This document shows, piece after piece, positions 1 to 8,715 of a stretch of 64,000 nucleotides of DNA. The notes beneath the pieces are model-generated. The model did not search any database. It was not told where the DNA came from and saw only the letters and a list, made by a program, of their open reading frames with translations. The DNA is from Hufsiella arboris (GTDB lineage Bacteria; Bacteroidota; Bacteroidia; Sphingobacteriales; Sphingobacteriaceae): positions 489,097 through 553,096 of the forward strand of contig NZ_WVHT01000003.1 of assembly GCF_009834875.1 (NCBI RefSeq). Direction: 5' to 3'. A program made the translations under genes and the position numbers. Every line of letters starts with the position of its first letter. The stretch's first letter is position 1.

Positions 1-612
1 CAACAACATCAACCCGACCTGATATTCCTGGATATACAAATGCCAAAGATCAACGGGTTCGAAATGTTGGAATTGATTGATCAGCCGCCCGCCGTTATTT
101 TCACCACTGCTTTTGATGAATACGCAATCAGGGCATTCGAAGCGCATGCGGTCGACTACCTTTTAAAACCTTTTGGCAGAGACCGCTTTAATAAAGCCGT
201 AAACAAATGGCTGGAGCAACAACATAGCGAACGTTCGAAACAAAATGCCTATGCAGTTGCGGAAGCTGTTACTCAAACCTCCGAACATGATCGCGTGGTG
301 GTTAAAACCGGTTCCAAGATTACCATTATTCCTGTAACAGATATAGAGTTCCTGGAAGCGGATGACGATTATGTAAAGATCCACACGTCAGCCGGCTCCT
401 ATCTTAAAAATAAAACGATGAGTTATTTCGATCAATGGCTTAGCGCGAAGCAATTTGTGCGGATTCACCGATCGTTCATCGTCCACGTTGACCAGATCAC
501 CCGGCTCGATCCGTATGAAAAAGAGACTTATACAGCAATTTTGAAAAACGGAAAAAAATTGCCGGTAAGCAAAACCGGCTATGGAAAATTAAAACAGGTG
601 TTGGGATTATAA
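1..612 (+). CDS. LytTR-family response regulator, 5' truncated by window edge
   Basis: Transcription factor that responds to phosphorylation by a membrane histidine kinase. The frame is open from base 1, so the gene begins outside the window; the first ATG at 40 lies inside the receiver domain. Visible parts are the end of the receiver (phospho-acceptor Asp in LDIQMPK, then the conserved FTTAFDEYA and DYLLKPF stretches) and a C-terminal LytTR DNA-binding domain (VVVKTGSK to RIHRSFIVHVD). The cognate LytS-type kinase would be expected just upstream, outside the window. A second, complete pair of this type lies at 28.4-30.2 kb. The target genes cannot be told from the sequence. Confidence 0.93.
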   Translation, partial: QQHQPDLIFLDIQMPKINGFEMLELIDQPPAVIFTTAFDEYAIRAFEAHAVDYLLKPFGRDRFNKAVNKWLEQQHSERSKQNAYAVAEAVTQTSEHDRVVVKTGSKITIIPVTDIEFLEADDDYVKIHTSAGSYLKNKTMSYFDQWLSAKQFVRIHRSFIVHVDQITRLDPYEKETYTAILKNGKKLPVSKTGYGKLKQVLGL

Positions 613-619
613 CAACCCC

Positions 620-1120
620 TTACCTGTTTATCGCTTTTATAATATCGTTAACATCATGCTGTCCACTGAAATATTCTATTAAACTTCCATTAGCAGCGTA
701 AGCATACATGGCCGGAAATTTAGTTGGCTGAAACGTTGGAATAAATTGACGCAGACTATCTGTCAATACCGTTACGTTCTTTTGTCCATACAGCTTTTTC
801 CCGTAGGACTCCATAAACTTAACTATCTCGGTTTTGCCGTCCATAGAAACAAGGTAAAAGTTCACGTTTTTAAAATCAGTGAAACGGTTTCCGATATCTT
901 TCATTTCATGCTGGCAATGCTCACAACTTGTGTCGAACAAAATAATCATGCTCTTTTTCCCGCTTTTGATATCTGCACGTGTAAACGGCTTGTCATTAAG
1001 CGTTTTGAAAGAGAAATCAGGAATTGTAGGCGGCTGATATTGCTGCGATTTACTTTGGTTACATCCTACCGACATTATAAAAACCAGGCAGCAAAGGCCG
1101 GTTAGAAATTTCTTCATCAT
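620..1120 (-). CDS. Thioredoxin-fold (AhpC/TSA-like) lipoprotein
   Basis: Predicted periplasmic thiol-disulfide protein tethered by lipid. It has an N-terminal signal with lipobox SVGC (Cys20) and a thioredoxin-like redox site C66-E-H-C69 in the context LFDTSCEHCQHEM. The fold is consistent with TlpA/ResA/AhpC-TSA proteins, and 166 residues is a usual length. CxxC proteins of this kind in Bacteroidota commonly reduce disulfides in the periplasm or act in peroxide defence; the substrate is unknown. It is convergent with the response regulator, 7 bases from its stop, and stands alone. Confidence 0.85.
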   Translation of the reverse strand: MMKKFLTGLCCLVFIMSVGCNQSKSQQYQPPTIPDFSFKTLNDKPFTRADIKSGKKSMIILFDTSCEHCQHEMKDIGNRFTDFKNVNFYLVSMDGKTEIVKFMESYGKKLYGQKNVTVLTDSLRQFIPTFQPTKFPAMYAYAANGSLIEYFSGQHDVNDIIKAINR

Positions 1121-1478
1121 ATTTTATTGTAACAACAGTTAATAAGAGTTTAAAATTAGCTAAAAGAGCTTAAAAACAAAACTTATAATAATCAGCACAT
1201 ATTATTGATAAGTAACAATTTGGCCAAATGTTTTAATTTAATAATCGTAATTAAGACGGCCTAAAATTGTCATATTAATATCAATTGAATTTCTTTTTGA
1301 AAAATCCATTCAATTATCACCCTGCTTTATTAACAAATTCTCAATCACACATGCCTTTTTAAAGATAATTTTATCAAAGCCGTAAAAATTATGAAAATTC
1401 GATAAATTACATACAGTTTATTTAAAAGTTTATCAAAATATACTGATATTTGTTGCGGAGAATTTAAAAAAAAATAAA
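1121..1478. other. AT-rich intergenic stretch, no gene seen
   Basis: This 358-base stretch separates two divergently transcribed genes and is strongly AT-rich. I found no credible coding frame. A 62-codon minus-strand frame over its right end overlaps the next gene's signal peptide antisense and is rejected. A GATATTTG at 1446-1453 differs by one base from the Bacteroidota -7 consensus TAnnTTTG and lies 25 bases before the ATG at 1479, so it may be that gene's promoter. No TTG stands at the right -33 distance. Confidence 0.5.
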
Positions 1479-1937
1479 ATGAAAAAGTTATTAATAACCT
1501 TATCAATCGCAACAACATTAACGACAGCTGCATTTGCTGACATCAAAGTTGATGACAAAGGAAAAAACAAAGACGCTACTACAACTGCCCAATATCAATT
1601 TGCATTCGAATTTAAAAATGCAAAAGATGTTGAATGGACTGTTACACCTTCCCAGCTTCAAAAAGCTACTTTCACGTTAGACGGTGTTAGCACTGCTGCC
1701 TTTTATAATATGGATAATGAGCATGTTGCGACAACTCAATATGTAGATGCAAAAGAATTGCCTGCAAATGCAGTTTCACAAATCCAAAAATATTATAAAG
1801 GATATACTATCGGCCAGGTTGTTAAATACATTGATGCTGATCCGGTTTACTTTGTTGACTTGAAAAACGACAAAGAAGAACTACTGATTAGCGTTACTAA
1901 AGACAACAGTGTTGGTTTCTTTAAACAAATCAAATAA
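1479..1937 (+). CDS. Secreted PepSY-like protein
   Basis: Small exported protein of 152 residues with a clear signal peptide (MKKLLITLSIATTLTTAAFA) and a body resembling the PepSY-like / putative beta-lactamase-inhibitor-like domain common in Bacteroidota: alternating strands with FKNAKDVEWTV, AFYNMDNEHVATTQYV and LPANAVSQIQKYYKGYTI. Such proteins are usually periplasmic and of unknown function. The ATG at 1479 follows an A-rich tract and gives a good signal peptide. A perfect terminator hairpin lies 23 bases after the stop, so it is monocistronic. The family call rests on pattern memory only. Confidence 0.75.
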   Translation: MKKLLITLSIATTLTTAAFADIKVDDKGKNKDATTTAQYQFAFEFKNAKDVEWTVTPSQLQKATFTLDGVSTAAFYNMDNEHVATTQYVDAKELPANAVSQIQKYYKGYTIGQVVKYIDADPVYFVDLKNDKEELLISVTKDNSVGFFKQIK

Positions 1938-1960
1938 TCCTGCGAAAAATATAGCCTTGT

Positions 1961-1986
1961 AAAAGCCGGAAGCAATTCCGGCTTTT
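1961..1986 (+). terminator. Rho-independent-type hairpin after the PepSY-like gene
   Basis: An 11-bp perfect stem, AAAAGCCGGAA (1961-1971) with TTCCGGCTTTT (1976-1986), around a GCAA tetraloop and ending in a short T tract. It sits between the stop at 1937 and the next gene at 2004. The symmetric A/T flanks mean it could also act on the other strand. Confidence 0.8.
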
Positions 1987-2003
1987 GGCGTATATTGGGG
2001 GTG

Positions 2004-2879
2004 ATGAAACGCTTTTTAACGCTCATTTTTTTCTCGCTAAATGCATACGCTACTGTTTATGGACAATCAAATGGTTCGTTGCTATGGCAAATCAGTGGCA
2101 ATAAGCTCACCAAAGCTTCTTACCTGTTTGGCACTTATCATTTAATTGGGAAAGATTTTATAGACACTCTTCCCGGTGTGATGAACAGTTTTAATAAATG
2201 TGAGATGGTGGCAGGCGAGATAATAACAGAAGATCAGATTCTGATGGCTCAGAAGATGATGCCTTATATAATGGCAAACGATTCCACTCTCGACAAAGTT
2301 CTCAATCCGATGGAATACCGTAAACTTGACCACTATATTCACGATAAAACCGGCGCGGCTGCAAGCGCGTACAACTTTTTCAAACCTGCTATGGTGCAGT
2401 ACACGTTGCTTGTTATGAGCTCACCCAAAACAATTTCTGACACTAACCCACCGCTTGATATCTACTTCCAGGATCACGCCAGGCAACAAAATAAAACTAC
2501 TGTTGGATTCGAAACACTGGACGAGCAGGCCAAACTGCTTTTCAATTCACCGATAACAAAGCAAAAGGACGACTTGATGAGGTATATAGCCGATTCTGCT
2601 AAAAACGACTCGGCAGCAACGCAATTATTTAAAAGTTACCAGCAGCAGGATATACCGAAATTGGAAAAATTATTGGCTGATGAAGATGATATGTCGCCCG
2701 AGGACAGGACAAAACTTCTCTCCGCCCGGAATAAAAAGTGGATGCCCAAGATCTTGAATCTATTAAATAACCATTCTGTATTTATCGCAGTTGGCGCAGG
2801 TCACCTATTTGGAACTGATGGCTTAATCGAACTCTTACAACAAAAAGGTTATCGCGTGACGCCGGTGAACACGAAATAA
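2004..2879 (+). CDS. TraB/GumN family protein
   Basis: Exported protein of 291 residues in the TraB/GumN (PF01963) superfamily. The signs are SYLFGTYHLIGKDF near the N-terminus and a C-terminal HSVFIAVGAGHLFG with the GxGH motif, the two conserved histidine-containing segments of the family. Members are proposed to be metal-dependent hydrolases or peptidases. The longest frame starts at a TTG at 1995, but the ATG at 2004 begins a standard signal peptide ending at YGQ and is preferred. It ends one base before the convergent permease gene. Confidence 0.82.
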   Translation: MKRFLTLIFFSLNAYATVYGQSNGSLLWQISGNKLTKASYLFGTYHLIGKDFIDTLPGVMNSFNKCEMVAGEIITEDQILMAQKMMPYIMANDSTLDKVLNPMEYRKLDHYIHDKTGAAASAYNFFKPAMVQYTLLVMSSPKTISDTNPPLDIYFQDHARQQNKTTVGFETLDEQAKLLFNSPITKQKDDLMRYIADSAKNDSAATQLFKSYQQQDIPKLEKLLADEDDMSPEDRTKLLSARNKKWMPKILNLLNNHSVFIAVGAGHLFGTDGLIELLQQKGYRVTPVNTK

Positions 2880-3992
2880 TTAATTCGTGTCTTCTACAAT
2901 TTTTTCGGAAACTGACGACTTTTTTCTCCGGAAACTAATACGACGAACATTAGTTGGAATTTCATCGCCCAGCAACTTGCCCCAGGGCTTTAATTCATCA
3001 ATCCTGTCGAACACAATTTTAATTATCGCAACAAAGGGTATCGACAAAAACATTCCGGCAACGCCCCATAACGCACCGCCTAACAGCACCACGATAATTG
3101 AAAAAAGTGCATTTATCTGAACTTTAGATGAGACAATACGCGGCACAAGTATATTGTTATCTATAAATTGAATAACCGCGTAGGCAGCAATGATTCCGAG
3201 TTGAGTCGAAAACCCATCCTTCGTTACCGTCGCCATAAGGACAGGTAATGCTATCGCAATTATTCCCCCGATATAAGGCAACATATTAAGCAAAGCGCCC
3301 AGCACTCCTAATAATATGGCGTACTTTACATCAAGTATTAGCAAAGCAGTTGAATTCAAAATAGCCACGCACGCAGCCTCAAGCAACAATCCAACCATAT
3401 AGCTTTGAATCGCCAGCTTGGTTTGATTCAACACTTCCTGGACCTTCTTTGAATGCTCATCAGCAAACACATCATACAAAAAATTGAGCATTAATGGTTT
3501 ATAGAGAAGCAATAGAAATATGTAAACCGGAACAAGAAGTATCAGTCCCAATGTGCCGAAGGCTGATCCCAAAGCTGTACCGACCAAGGCCTTACTGCCG
3601 TCAATTCCATCATTAACCATTTTTAGCTGCTTGTTTATTGCGATGCCAAATTCCTGTTGCACCCAATGTTGCAGCTGACCTTGCAGCGTATGAAATTTCT
3701 CCTTTAATACCGGGTATGTTTCGCTAAAATTTGCAATCTGAGAGGAAAGAAAGTAAAGAATTCCGCCTAACACAAGTACTCCTAATAACATAGAGAGTAT
3801 GATAGAAACGACAGTCGGAAGCCTGTTCTTTTTTAACTTATTGACCAACGGATTGAGCAATATGGCAATGATCAATGCGAACGCAAGTGGAGAAAAAATA
3901 TCTTTCAGATTTAGCAACGCATAAGCCAGAAGTGTTAAACCGAATAACACTACGGTGCTTTTAACAAAAAAAGGGTATTGTTTTACTGCCAT
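2880..3992 (-). CDS. AI-2E family transporter (PerM/UPF0118)
   Basis: Integral inner-membrane protein of about 370 residues with the AI-2E transporter family layout: two N-terminal helices, a periplasmic helical segment (roughly residues 60-130), then a cluster of hydrophobic helices with ILGVLGALLNMLPYIGG and the FIDNNILVPRIV segment typical of the family. Members export small molecules or ions; a link to autoinducer-2 is historical and not implied here. The longest frame begins at a TTG at 4019; the ATG at 3992 (MAVKQYPFF), preceded by an AGGG, is the better start. The charged C-terminal tail is cytoplasmic. Confidence 0.87.
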   Translation of the reverse strand: MAVKQYPFFVKSTVVLFGLTLLAYALLNLKDIFSPLAFALIIAILLNPLVNKLKKNRLPTVVSIILSMLLGVLVLGGILYFLSSQIANFSETYPVLKEKFHTLQGQLQHWVQQEFGIAINKQLKMVNDGIDGSKALVGTALGSAFGTLGLILLVPVYIFLLLLYKPLMLNFLYDVFADEHSKKVQEVLNQTKLAIQSYMVGLLLEAACVAILNSTALLILDVKYAILLGVLGALLNMLPYIGGIIAIALPVLMATVTKDGFSTQLGIIAAYAVIQFIDNNILVPRIVSSKVQINALFSIIVVLLGGALWGVAGMFLSIPFVAIIKIVFDRIDELKPWGKLLGDEIPTNVRRISFRRKKSSVSEKIVEDTN

Positions 3993-4038
3993 ATGAGCAC
4001 AAAACCCTGTAAAAATCAAATAGTTTTATCCGGCTCAA

Positions 4039-4064
4039 ATAAAAAAGGCCGGCAAGCCGGCCTT
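4039..4064 (-). terminator. Terminator of the DJ-1/PfpI gene
   Basis: A 9-bp perfect stem, AAGGCCGGC (4045-4053) with GCCGGCCTT (4056-4064), around an AA loop. Read on the minus strand it is followed by a run of six T and then ATTT, a good intrinsic terminator for the gene ending at 4088. Confidence 0.85.
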
Positions 4065-4087
4065 CAAAATTTAGTTTACTTTTTTAA

Positions 4088-4648
4088 TTACGCATGCTGA
4101 TCGGCATGAACGCCTTCTGCAAATTCTTCGACTATTTTTTGATTAAATGCAGGCAGATCTTCCGGACTGCGACTTGTGACAAATCCGTTATCGACAACCA
4201 CTTCCTGGTCGACCCAGTTTGCGCCGGCGTTTATTAAATCCTGCTTAATAGACGGGTAAGATGTTAGCTTGCGGCCGTCTATCACACCGGCATTAATTAA
4301 AAGCTGCGGCCCGTGGCAGATTGCTGCAACCGGTTTACCTGCTTCAAAAAAAGCTTTCACAAAACTGATCGCCTCTTCATTTAAGCGCAGTTTATCCGGA
4401 TTGATAACGCCTCCCGGCAATAGTAACCCATCGTAATCATTCGCGTTAGCTTCAGACAAATTTTTATCAACCGGAACTTCGATTGACCAGTCTGTTTTAT
4501 TCCATGCTTTAATTTTATCTTGCTGAGGCGATACCACATGAACTGTTGCGCCAGCTTCTTCCAACGCTTTTTTAGGACTCGTTAATTCAACCTCTTCAAA
4601 TCCATTTTCCGAAAGAATTGCGATCTTTCTATTACTTAAGTTTGCCAT
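4088..4648 (-). CDS. DJ-1/PfpI family protein
   Basis: Cytoplasmic class I glutamine-amidotransferase-like protein of 186 residues, matching PfpI/YhbO-type general stress proteins. The nucleophile elbow is A-I-C111-H-G-P, with the acidic partner near the N-terminus in ILSENGFEEVEL and the LLLPGG loop at 76-80. Family members have been reported as proteases, glyoxalases or deglycases; the exact reaction cannot be read here. It is divergent from purN across 152 bases and ends with a strong terminator, so it is a single-gene unit. Confidence 0.9.
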   Translation of the reverse strand: MANLSNRKIAILSENGFEEVELTSPKKALEEAGATVHVVSPQQDKIKAWNKTDWSIEVPVDKNLSEANANDYDGLLLPGGVINPDKLRLNEEAISFVKAFFEAGKPVAAICHGPQLLINAGVIDGRKLTSYPSIKQDLINAGANWVDQEVVVDNGFVTSRSPEDLPAFNQKIVEEFAEGVHADQHA

Positions 4649-4747
4649 AGTTATAGATATTTATTTTAATACACTATTAATTACAGCTCCGTTTTTCGAT
4701 TGTTTAGCCATATTATTTTTTTTACAATCGGCTTCAACTTTTCGAAT

Positions 4748-4777
4748 TTGCCGAAAAGCGCCGAAATCATATATTTG
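4748..4777 (+). promoter_or_regulatory. Promoter of purN (Bacteroidota type)
   Basis: TTG (4748-4750), a 19-base spacer, then TATATTTG (4770-4777), an exact match to the Bacteroidota -33/-7 consensus TTG-N19-TAnnTTTG. Transcription should start near 4784, leaving a leader of under 20 bases before the TTG start codon at 4801. Confidence 0.8.
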
Positions 4778-4800
4778 ATGGTAACTTATCCGGAATTATT

Positions 4801-5382
4801 TTGAAAAAACGCATAGCTATTCTTGCCTCTGGTTCAGGGTCAAATGCCCAGAAGATTATGGAATATTTCAAAAAGCATCCGGATGCCGAAGTAGCCATCG
4901 TGCTAACAAACAACCCGGATGCTTATGTACTGCAACGGGCCGATAACTTTGAAATACCTTCCCACATTTTTGACAGAGACGAATTTTACGACTCGGACCG
5001 TGTAGTAAATCTTCTCAAAAATTTACAGATCGATATCATTGTGCTTGCAGGATTTTTGTGGTTGGTTCCGGAAAACTTGCTAAAAACATTCCCTAATAAG
5101 ATCATCAACATCCACCCCGCTTTGCTGCCGAAATATGGCGGAAAGGGCATGTACGGCGACCGGGTTCACAAATCGGTGCTTGCGAACAATGAAGAGGAAT
5201 CGGGTATTACCATTCATTTTGTGAATGAACATTTCGACGAAGGCGAAATTATACACCAGGCACGTTTCCGTATTGACAAAAACGACGACCTCGAAATGAT
5301 CAAGTTCAAGGGACAGCAGCTTGAGCATCTGCATTATCCAAAAGTTGTAGAAGGATTGCTAAAGAAGATGAAGTCGTTATAA
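4801..5382 (+). CDS. purN: Phosphoribosylglycinamide formyltransferase
   Basis: Transfers a formyl group from 10-formyltetrahydrofolate to GAR, the third step of de novo purine synthesis, in the cytoplasm. At 193 residues it has the N-terminal ASGSGSNAQ phosphate-binding loop and the catalytic set N103, H105 (INIHPALLP) and D146 (HFDEGE), matching Asn106/His108/Asp144 of E. coli PurN. It starts with TTG: no ATG is available nearby, and the protein begins exactly where the family does (KKRIAILASGSGS). It has its own promoter. purH follows 640 bases downstream with one unrelated minus-strand gene between. Confidence 0.95.
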   Translation: MKKRIAILASGSGSNAQKIMEYFKKHPDAEVAIVLTNNPDAYVLQRADNFEIPSHIFDRDEFYDSDRVVNLLKNLQIDIIVLAGFLWLVPENLLKTFPNKIINIHPALLPKYGGKGMYGDRVHKSVLANNEEESGITIHFVNEHFDEGEIIHQARFRIDKNDDLEMIKFKGQQLEHLHYPKVVEGLLKKMKSL

Positions 5383-5407
5383 ATGCCAGGCCTGGCAAGC
5401 GGGGCAA

Positions 5408-5893
5408 TTAAATAAAAATTGGTTTTAGTTTAGTCAGCTCTTTTTTAAAATTCTTTTTCCATCTTATATATTTTGGCAACGCTTTACCTGCCTCGTAATC
5501 ATTCAAAATATTAAGCAACCGTTTCCGGCTATAAGTTGACAGAGTAAATGAAAATGCGGCTAATGTCAGCACTGAACCTAACACAACCGGCGCTGCAAGC
5601 ATTTGTGTTTCAAGCTGTGAACCGCCAGGATCGCCGCCGCCTGATGTTGAAATTGCTACAGATCCTGCAACCGCCATTGCTGAAGAAGTAATTACACCAA
5701 TTTCGGCGCCTTTTCGATAATTAAAAAACATGTTAATTACTGCTTTACTTGAATCATCTTTGCCGTAAAGACTCAAGAAATAAGCTCTGTTCTGAGCACT
5801 TTTGGAATAACTACCGGACTTTTGAGGTAAAGATTGAGCTTGAATTTTAAACGTTATTATCAGACTTAAAAGTGCGAGATGTTTAGGTTTCAT
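5408..5893 (-). CDS. Hypothetical exported protein
   Basis: Unrecognised protein of about 161 residues. The longest frame starts at a TTG (5917); the ATG at 5893 opens a signal peptide (MKPKHLALLSLIITFKIQAQ) and is preferred. The middle holds two hydrophobic stretches separated by a Gly/Ser-rich loop (STSGGGDPGG), suggesting a small membrane-associated protein. The C-terminus is basic (RKRLLNILNDYEAG, KNFKKELTKLK). It is convergent with purN, and a 14-bp perfect palindrome (TGCCAGGCCTGGCA, 5384-5397) lies between the two stops. No function is proposed. Confidence 0.6.
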   Translation of the reverse strand: MKPKHLALLSLIITFKIQAQSLPQKSGSYSKSAQNRAYFLSLYGKDDSSKAVINMFFNYRKGAEIGVITSSAMAVAGSVAISTSGGGDPGGSQLETQMLAAPVVLGSVLTLAAFSFTLSTYSRKRLLNILNDYEAGKALPKYIRWKKNFKKELTKLKPIFI

Positions 5894-5989
5894 TTTTGAA
5901 TTTAAAAATAAATCCAAACTCCTTATAAAATCAGCCTTGACGGGCTGTTTAAAATTGTTGACGAGCTATAAAATACCCTCCCAAATTTC

Positions 5990-5997
5990 TATCTTTG
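5990..5997 (+). promoter_or_regulatory. -7 element of purH
   Basis: TATCTTTG fits TAnnTTTG exactly and lies 21 bases before the purH ATG at 6019. No TTG stands at 19-21 bases upstream; the nearest (5955-5960) is too far. The TTG inside this element is where the longest purH frame would start, so that longer start is an artefact. Confidence 0.65.
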
Positions 5998-6018
5998 CGG
6001 CTTGAAATAAACACCCGC

Positions 6019-7545
6019 ATGAGTCATCCCGTAAAGATAAAAAACGCCTTAATTTCAGTCTATTACAAAGACAATCTCGAACCGCTGATCCAGGAACTTC
6101 ATAAACTAGGAGTAACTTTTTATTCAACCGGCGGAACTGAAACGTTTATCCGCAATTTAGGATGCAATGTGATTCCGGTAGAAGACCTGACTGGTTACCC
6201 GTCAATTTTAGGCGGAAGAGTAAAAACTTTACACCCGAAAGTATTTGGAGGTATTTTATCACGTCGTGAGCTCAAAGAAGATAAAGCACAAACGGAGCAA
6301 TATGAAATTCCTGAAATTGACCTTGTCATCGTTGATCTTTATCCTTTCGAAGAAACGGTAAAATCGGGCGCTGCCGAAACAGATATCATCGAAAAAATTG
6401 ACATAGGCGGCATATCGCTGATACGCGCTGCAGCAAAGAACTTCAAAGATGTAGTGATCGTCGCCTCACAAAAAGAATACTCGAACCTTCTGTCGATCCT
6501 TCATGAAAACGAAGGATATACCACGCTCGCACAACGGAAAGAATTTGCGAAACGTGCTTTCAATATTTCCTCACACTATGACACTGCCATCTTTAATTAT
6601 TTCAATACTGATGAATCTTTCCCGGCATTTAAATACAGCGAACAACAGGTAAAAACACTTCGCTATGGAGAGAATCCGCATCAAAAAGGCGTTTTTTACG
6701 GCGATCTGGACTCGATGTTTGCTCAACTTAACGGTAAAGAGTTGTCCTACAACAACCTTGTGGATGTTGACGCTGCGGTTGCCCTTATCGACGAATTTAC
6801 AGAACCAACCTTCGCGATTTTAAAACACACCAACGCTTGCGGCGTAGCAACCAGAAGCAATCTTTTTGAAAGCTGGAAGTCGGCATTAGCTTGTGATCCT
6901 GTTTCAGCTTTCGGCGGTGTTATTATCTGCAACGGAGAAGTTGACGAAAAAACTGCAGCAGAAATCAATAAGCTTTTCTTCGAGGTACTAATCGCACCTT
7001 CTTATAGCAAGGAAGCGCTGGCCATTCTTACTGAAAAGAAAAATCGTATTATCCTGATAAGGCAACACGTAAATCTTCCAAAAAAGCAATTTAAAACGTT
7101 GTTAAACGGGGTGATCGAGCAGGACAAGGATCATACCATTGAAGGACCGGAAAAAATGACGCCGGTTACTGACCGCAAGCCGACTGAACAGGAACTAAAA
7201 GATCTTCATTTTGCTAACAAGCTTGTGAAGCACACCAAGTCGAACACCATTGTACTTGCGAAAAACGGGCAGCTGCTGGCAAGCGGCGTTGGTCAGACCT
7301 CGCGCGTAGATGCCTTGAAACAAGCAATAATTAAGGCGAAAGAATTCGGATTTGATCTTCACGGCGCGGTTATGGCGTCGGATGCTTTTTTTCCGTTTCC
7401 GGACTGCGTAGAAATAGCTGCACAGGCAGGAATCTCAATAGTTTTACAACCGGGCGGATCAATTAAAGATCAGCTTTCTATCGATAAGGCCAATGAAAAG
7501 GCTATTGGCATGGTGATGACCGGTGTACGACACTTTAAGCACTAA
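6019..7545 (+). CDS. purH: Bifunctional AICAR formyltransferase / IMP cyclohydrolase
   Basis: Catalyses the last two steps of IMP synthesis: formylation of AICAR and ring closure. At 508 residues it has an N-terminal MGS-like cyclohydrolase domain (YSTGGTETFI, GGRVKTLHPKVFGGIL, DLVIVDLYPFEETV) and a C-terminal transformylase domain with the KHTNACG motif, the LRYGENPHQ segment and a conserved C-terminal DAFFPFPD and LQPGGSIKD. The start is ATG 6019 (MSHPVKIK), because the longer frame begins within the promoter -7 box. A terminator follows at once, so purH is not cotranscribed with mreB. Confidence 0.97.
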   Translation: MSHPVKIKNALISVYYKDNLEPLIQELHKLGVTFYSTGGTETFIRNLGCNVIPVEDLTGYPSILGGRVKTLHPKVFGGILSRRELKEDKAQTEQYEIPEIDLVIVDLYPFEETVKSGAAETDIIEKIDIGGISLIRAAAKNFKDVVIVASQKEYSNLLSILHENEGYTTLAQRKEFAKRAFNISSHYDTAIFNYFNTDESFPAFKYSEQQVKTLRYGENPHQKGVFYGDLDSMFAQLNGKELSYNNLVDVDAAVALIDEFTEPTFAILKHTNACGVATRSNLFESWKSALACDPVSAFGGVIICNGEVDEKTAAEINKLFFEVLIAPSYSKEALAILTEKKNRIILIRQHVNLPKKQFKTLLNGVIEQDKDHTIEGPEKMTPVTDRKPTEQELKDLHFANKLVKHTKSNTIVLAKNGQLLASGVGQTSRVDALKQAIIKAKEFGFDLHGAVMASDAFFPFPDCVEIAAQAGISIVLQPGGSIKDQLSIDKANEKAIGMVMTGVRHFKH

Positions 7546-7549
7546 AACT

Positions 7550-7585
7550 AAATCACCGGAATGTTTGCAAAAGTCCGGTGATTTT
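7550..7585 (+). terminator. Terminator after purH
   Basis: An 11-bp stem, AAATCACCGGA (7550-7560) with TCCGGTGATTT (7574-7584), around a 13-base loop and ending in TTTT. It separates purH from the rod-shape operon. Confidence 0.78.
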
Positions 7586-7634
7586 GTACCTTTTACAAAG
7601 TTTTTTTACGACAATAGTATTCGAAAAAAGACGT

Positions 7635-7642
7635 TAACTTTG
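7635..7642 (+). promoter_or_regulatory. -7 element of the mreB operon
   Basis: TAACTTTG matches TAnnTTTG and lies 31 bases before the mreB ATG at 7674. A clear TTG at -33 is missing, so only this element is called. Confidence 0.6.
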
Positions 7643-7673
7643 CGTACTTTTTTAAAATCATAATCTCTTTTTA

Positions 7674-8696
7674 ATGGGTTTATTTAACTGGTTTACACAA
7701 GAAATTGCCATCGACCTGGGTACTGCGAATACCCTCATCATACATAACGATAAAGTAGTAGTTGACGAACCGTCTATAGTGGCTTTTGACCGCACTACAA
7801 ACAAAGTAATTGCCATCGGTCGGCAAGCGATGCAGATGGAAGGAAAAACCCATGAAAACATTCGTACTGTAAGGCCGTTGAAAGACGGGGTTATTGCCGA
7901 TTTCAACGCCGCCGAGCATATGATCCGTGGAATGATCAAAATGATCAATAATGGCAAAGGATGGTTTTTTCCTTCGCTAAGAATGGTGATCTGTATTCCC
8001 TCAGGTATTACAGAAGTTGAAAAACGTGCCGTTCGCGACTCGGCCGAGATCGCTGGCGCTAAAGAAGTTTACCTGATCCACGAACCAATGGCTGCCGCCG
8101 TAGGTATCGGCATCGATGTGGAAGAACCAATGGGTAATATGATCATAGATATCGGTGGCGGAACGACAGAAATTGCCGTTATCGCCTTATCAGGAATCGT
8201 TTGTGATCAATCCATTCGCGTTGCAGGAGATAATTTTGACAGTGATATCGTTCAGTATATCCGCCGCCAGCATAATATTATGATTGGTGACCGTACTGCT
8301 GAAAAAATCAAAATAGAGGTTGGTGCAGCCCTGCCGGAACTTAGTGATCCACCTGCAGACTTTGCCGTTCAGGGACGAGATTTAATGACTGGTGTTCCGA
8401 AACAAATCACCGTATCATACACAGAGATCGCCCACTGCCTGGACAAATCAATTTCTAAAATCGAGGAAGCTATTTTGAAAGCTCTTGAGATCACTCCTCC
8501 CGAACTTTCGGCGGATATTTACCAGACTGGAATTTACCTGACTGGCGGTGGCGCCTTGCTTCGCGGCCTTGACAAACGTGTCGCAGCTAAAACTAAGCTA
8601 CCAGTTCACGTGGCTGAAGATCCGCTTCGCGCCGTTGTTCGCGGAACCGGAATCGCGCTGAAAAATATTGGCAATTACAAATTTTTAATGCAATAA
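7674..8696 (+). CDS. mreB: Rod-shape-determining protein MreB
   Basis: Bacterial actin homologue that forms membrane-bound filaments and positions the elongation machinery for lateral wall synthesis. At 340 residues it has the MreB start GLFNWFTQEIAIDLGTANT (phosphate 1), IDIGGGTTEIAVI (phosphate 2) and the adenosine-binding LTGGGALLRGL, with the N-terminal amphipathic FNWF membrane anchor. It is the first gene of the mreBCD-mrdA-rodA operon and has the usual family length. A 76-base gap containing an inverted repeat separates it from mreC. Confidence 0.98.
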   Translation: MGLFNWFTQEIAIDLGTANTLIIHNDKVVVDEPSIVAFDRTTNKVIAIGRQAMQMEGKTHENIRTVRPLKDGVIADFNAAEHMIRGMIKMINNGKGWFFPSLRMVICIPSGITEVEKRAVRDSAEIAGAKEVYLIHEPMAAAVGIGIDVEEPMGNMIIDIGGGTTEIAVIALSGIVCDQSIRVAGDNFDSDIVQYIRRQHNIMIGDRTAEKIKIEVGAALPELSDPPADFAVQGRDLMTGVPKQITVSYTEIAHCLDKSISKIEEAILKALEITPPELSADIYQTGIYLTGGGALLRGLDKRVAAKTKLPVHVAEDPLRAVVRGTGIALKNIGNYKFLMQ

Positions 8697-8715
8697 AAAG
8701 TAATGAGTGTTGCGA

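Noticed and set aside
1345..1533. 62-codon minus-strand frame
   Set aside because: It is antisense to the signal peptide of the PepSY-like gene and its hydrophobic residues come from the AT-rich sequence.
3993..4019. TTG start of the AI-2E-family permease
   Set aside because: The ATG at 3992 gives a cleaner N-terminus with an AGGG upstream; the 9-residue extension adds nothing to the first helix.
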